Position numbers and translations under genes: made by a program. From Microvirga sp. SRT01 (GTDB taxonomy: Bacteria > Pseudomonadota > Alphaproteobacteria > Sphingomonadales > Sphingomonadaceae): 64,000 nucleotides of DNA. The stretch covers positions 186,001 through 250,000 of the forward strand of contig JAGSNX010000002.1 of assembly GCA_018139225.1 (NCBI GenBank), in the 5' to 3' direction. Shown piece by piece: positions 63,078 to 64,000 of this stretch (the stretch's first letter is position 1; each line of letters opens with the position of its first letter). The notes beneath the pieces were generated by a model, which was not told the DNA's origin, did no database searches, and saw only the letters and a program-made list of their open reading frames with translations.

Positions 63078-64000
63078 TCAATGAGCGGGCGCGGACTTGC
63101 CGAACAGCGTCATGACGCGCGGCACGATCAGCGCGACGATCGTGCCGACGATTAGGCCGACCAGTGCCGACGCGACGGCGAAGCCGAACCACGACCCGAT
63201 GCCGGGTGCGAACGGCGTCAGGCCGGCGACGGCATCGGATACGACGTGCGCGGCATGGGGGAGCGCCTCCATGTGGAATTCCTCCAGTCCGTGGATCAGG
63301 ATGCCGCCGCCGACCCACAGCATCGCGATCGTCCCGACCTTTGCCAGGATCGCCAGCACGACCGGCATCGCCGTCACCAGACCGCGCCCCAGTGCCTGCA
63401 CGGCACCGTTGCGCCGTGCGGCCAGATTCAGGCCGATATCGTCCATCTTCACGATCAGCGCGACCACGCCGTAGACGCCGCCGGTGATCAGCAACGACAC
63501 CGCGACCAGCGCCGCCGCCTGCGTCGCGAAGCTCTGGTCCGACACCTCCGACAGGGCGATCGCCATGATCTCCGCCGACAGGATCAGGTCGGTTCGGACA
63601 GCCCCGCCGACCTTCTGGTTCTCGATCTCTTCCGGAGTCTGGTCGGCGAGCGCCGCGTCCTCGGTGCCGTGGCCGTGGCCGGTCACCATCTCGATGATCT
63701 TCTCCGCGCCCTCGTACGACAGGTACAGGCCGCCCAGCGTCAGGATCGGGGTGATGATCCACGGCACCAGCGCGCTTAGCAGTAGGGCACCGGGCAGCAG
63801 AAATAGCAGCTTGTTGCGCAGCGATCCCTTGGCGATCCGCCAGATGATCGGCAGCTCACGCGCGGGCGTCAGGCCGGAGACGTATTTCGGCGTCACGGCG
63901 GCGTCGTCGACGACCACGCCCATCGCCTTGGACGAGGCCTTCATCGACGCGGCGGCGATATCATCCGCGGACGCCGCGGCCAGACGCGCGATCGCGGCGA
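63078..64000 (-). CDS. DUF808 (YedI-like) inner-membrane protein, N-terminus outside window
   Basis: A polytopic membrane protein cut by the window edge; ~307 residues are visible and the frame is open to the last base. The visible start (AAIARLAAASADDIAAASMK) is the upstream part of the DUF808 N-terminus, whose first codons lie beyond. Typical motifs are VDDAAVTPKYVSGLTPAREL, PILTLGGLYLSYEGAEKIIE and RTDLILSAEIMAIALSEVSD. About six membrane helices follow, ending near VIVPRVMTLF-like sequence and a short tail. YedI-type proteins have no known function; a transporter role is a guess. Convergent with the DUF1428 gene, 24 bp apart. Confidence 0.9.
   Translation of the reverse strand, partial: AAIARLAAASADDIAAASMKASSKAMGVVVDDAAVTPKYVSGLTPARELPIIWRIAKGSLRNKLLFLLPGALLLSALVPWIITPILTLGGLYLSYEGAEKIIEMVTGHGHGTEDAALADQTPEEIENQKVGGAVRTDLILSAEIMAIALSEVSDQSFATQAAALVAVSLLITGGVYGVVALIVKMDDIGLNLAARRNGAVQALGRGLVTAMPVVLAILAKVGTIAMLWVGGGILIHGLEEFHMEALPHAAHVVSDAVAGLTPFAPGIGSWFGFAVASALVGLIVGTIVALIVPRVMTLFGKSAPAH

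Overview
The window is a contiguous stretch of GC-rich chromosome from an alphaproteobacterium, most likely Sphingomonas or a close sphingomonad. The clues are a PEPxxWA-CTERM exosortase substrate, two large TonB-dependent receptors, a ~1500-residue NAD-dependent glutamate dehydrogenase, a TIGR02300 zinc-ribbon protein, a DUF6894 protein, the order aroA-cmk-rpsA-ihfB, and several families of small GC-rich intergenic palindromes typical of that group. Coding density is high. No rRNA, CRISPR array, transposase or intact prophage was seen. Four tRNA genes are present (Arg-CCG, Ala-GGC, Leu-TAA, Thr-CGT).

Layout. 0-20 kb: end of rnr, a saccharopine-dehydrogenase-like reductase, an MsbA-type ABC exporter, PHA depolymerase phaZ, a MaoC-thiolase pair divergent from bifunctional putA, a lower-GC orphan gene, bamD, manA, the sirtuin cobB with a decayed partial copy about 1 kb away, a membrane-tethered LuxR regulator, and a MarR-like/GH43 pair. 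20-30 kb: dapB-nth, tRNA-Arg, a YqiJ/flotillin pair, tRNA-Ala, then aroA, a putative Tat-exported S33 peptidase, cmk, rpsA and ihfB. 30-45 kb: ogt, a predicted L-fuconolactonase/L-fucose dehydrogenase pair, a prolyl-hydroxylase-like oxygenase, an RcnB-like protein, an orphan 2Fe-2S subunit, a Crp regulator, a class II aldolase, gcdH, a ZnuD-like receptor, a divergent S24-repressor/small-HTH locus around palindromic operators, a soluble chemoreceptor and a PEP-CTERM protein. 45-64 kb: a PAS-like protein, NAD-GDH, an iron-uptake operon (TonB receptor, PiuC-type oxygenase, short PepSY protein) with two Fur-like boxes, a rearranged patch with a duplicated ribbon-helix-helix gene and a broken acetyltransferase, cinA/pncC, then cobS-mntA-hepT-cobT with a toxin-antitoxin pair inside the cobaltochelatase operon, an HxlR regulator divergent from a glyoxalase-fold gene, and the 3' part of a DUF808 gene.

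The most unusual items are the HepT-MntA module translationally nested between cobS and cobT, with a Gly where HepT RNases carry an Arg, and the miniature CI/Cro-like divergent locus at 40.7-41.9 kb with a perfect 19-bp palindrome. The sirtuin remnant, the duplicated and truncated RHH gene beside a GNAT pseudogene, and the shortened PepSY protein show local gene decay and rebuilding. Functions are assigned from motifs read by eye; no database search was run.
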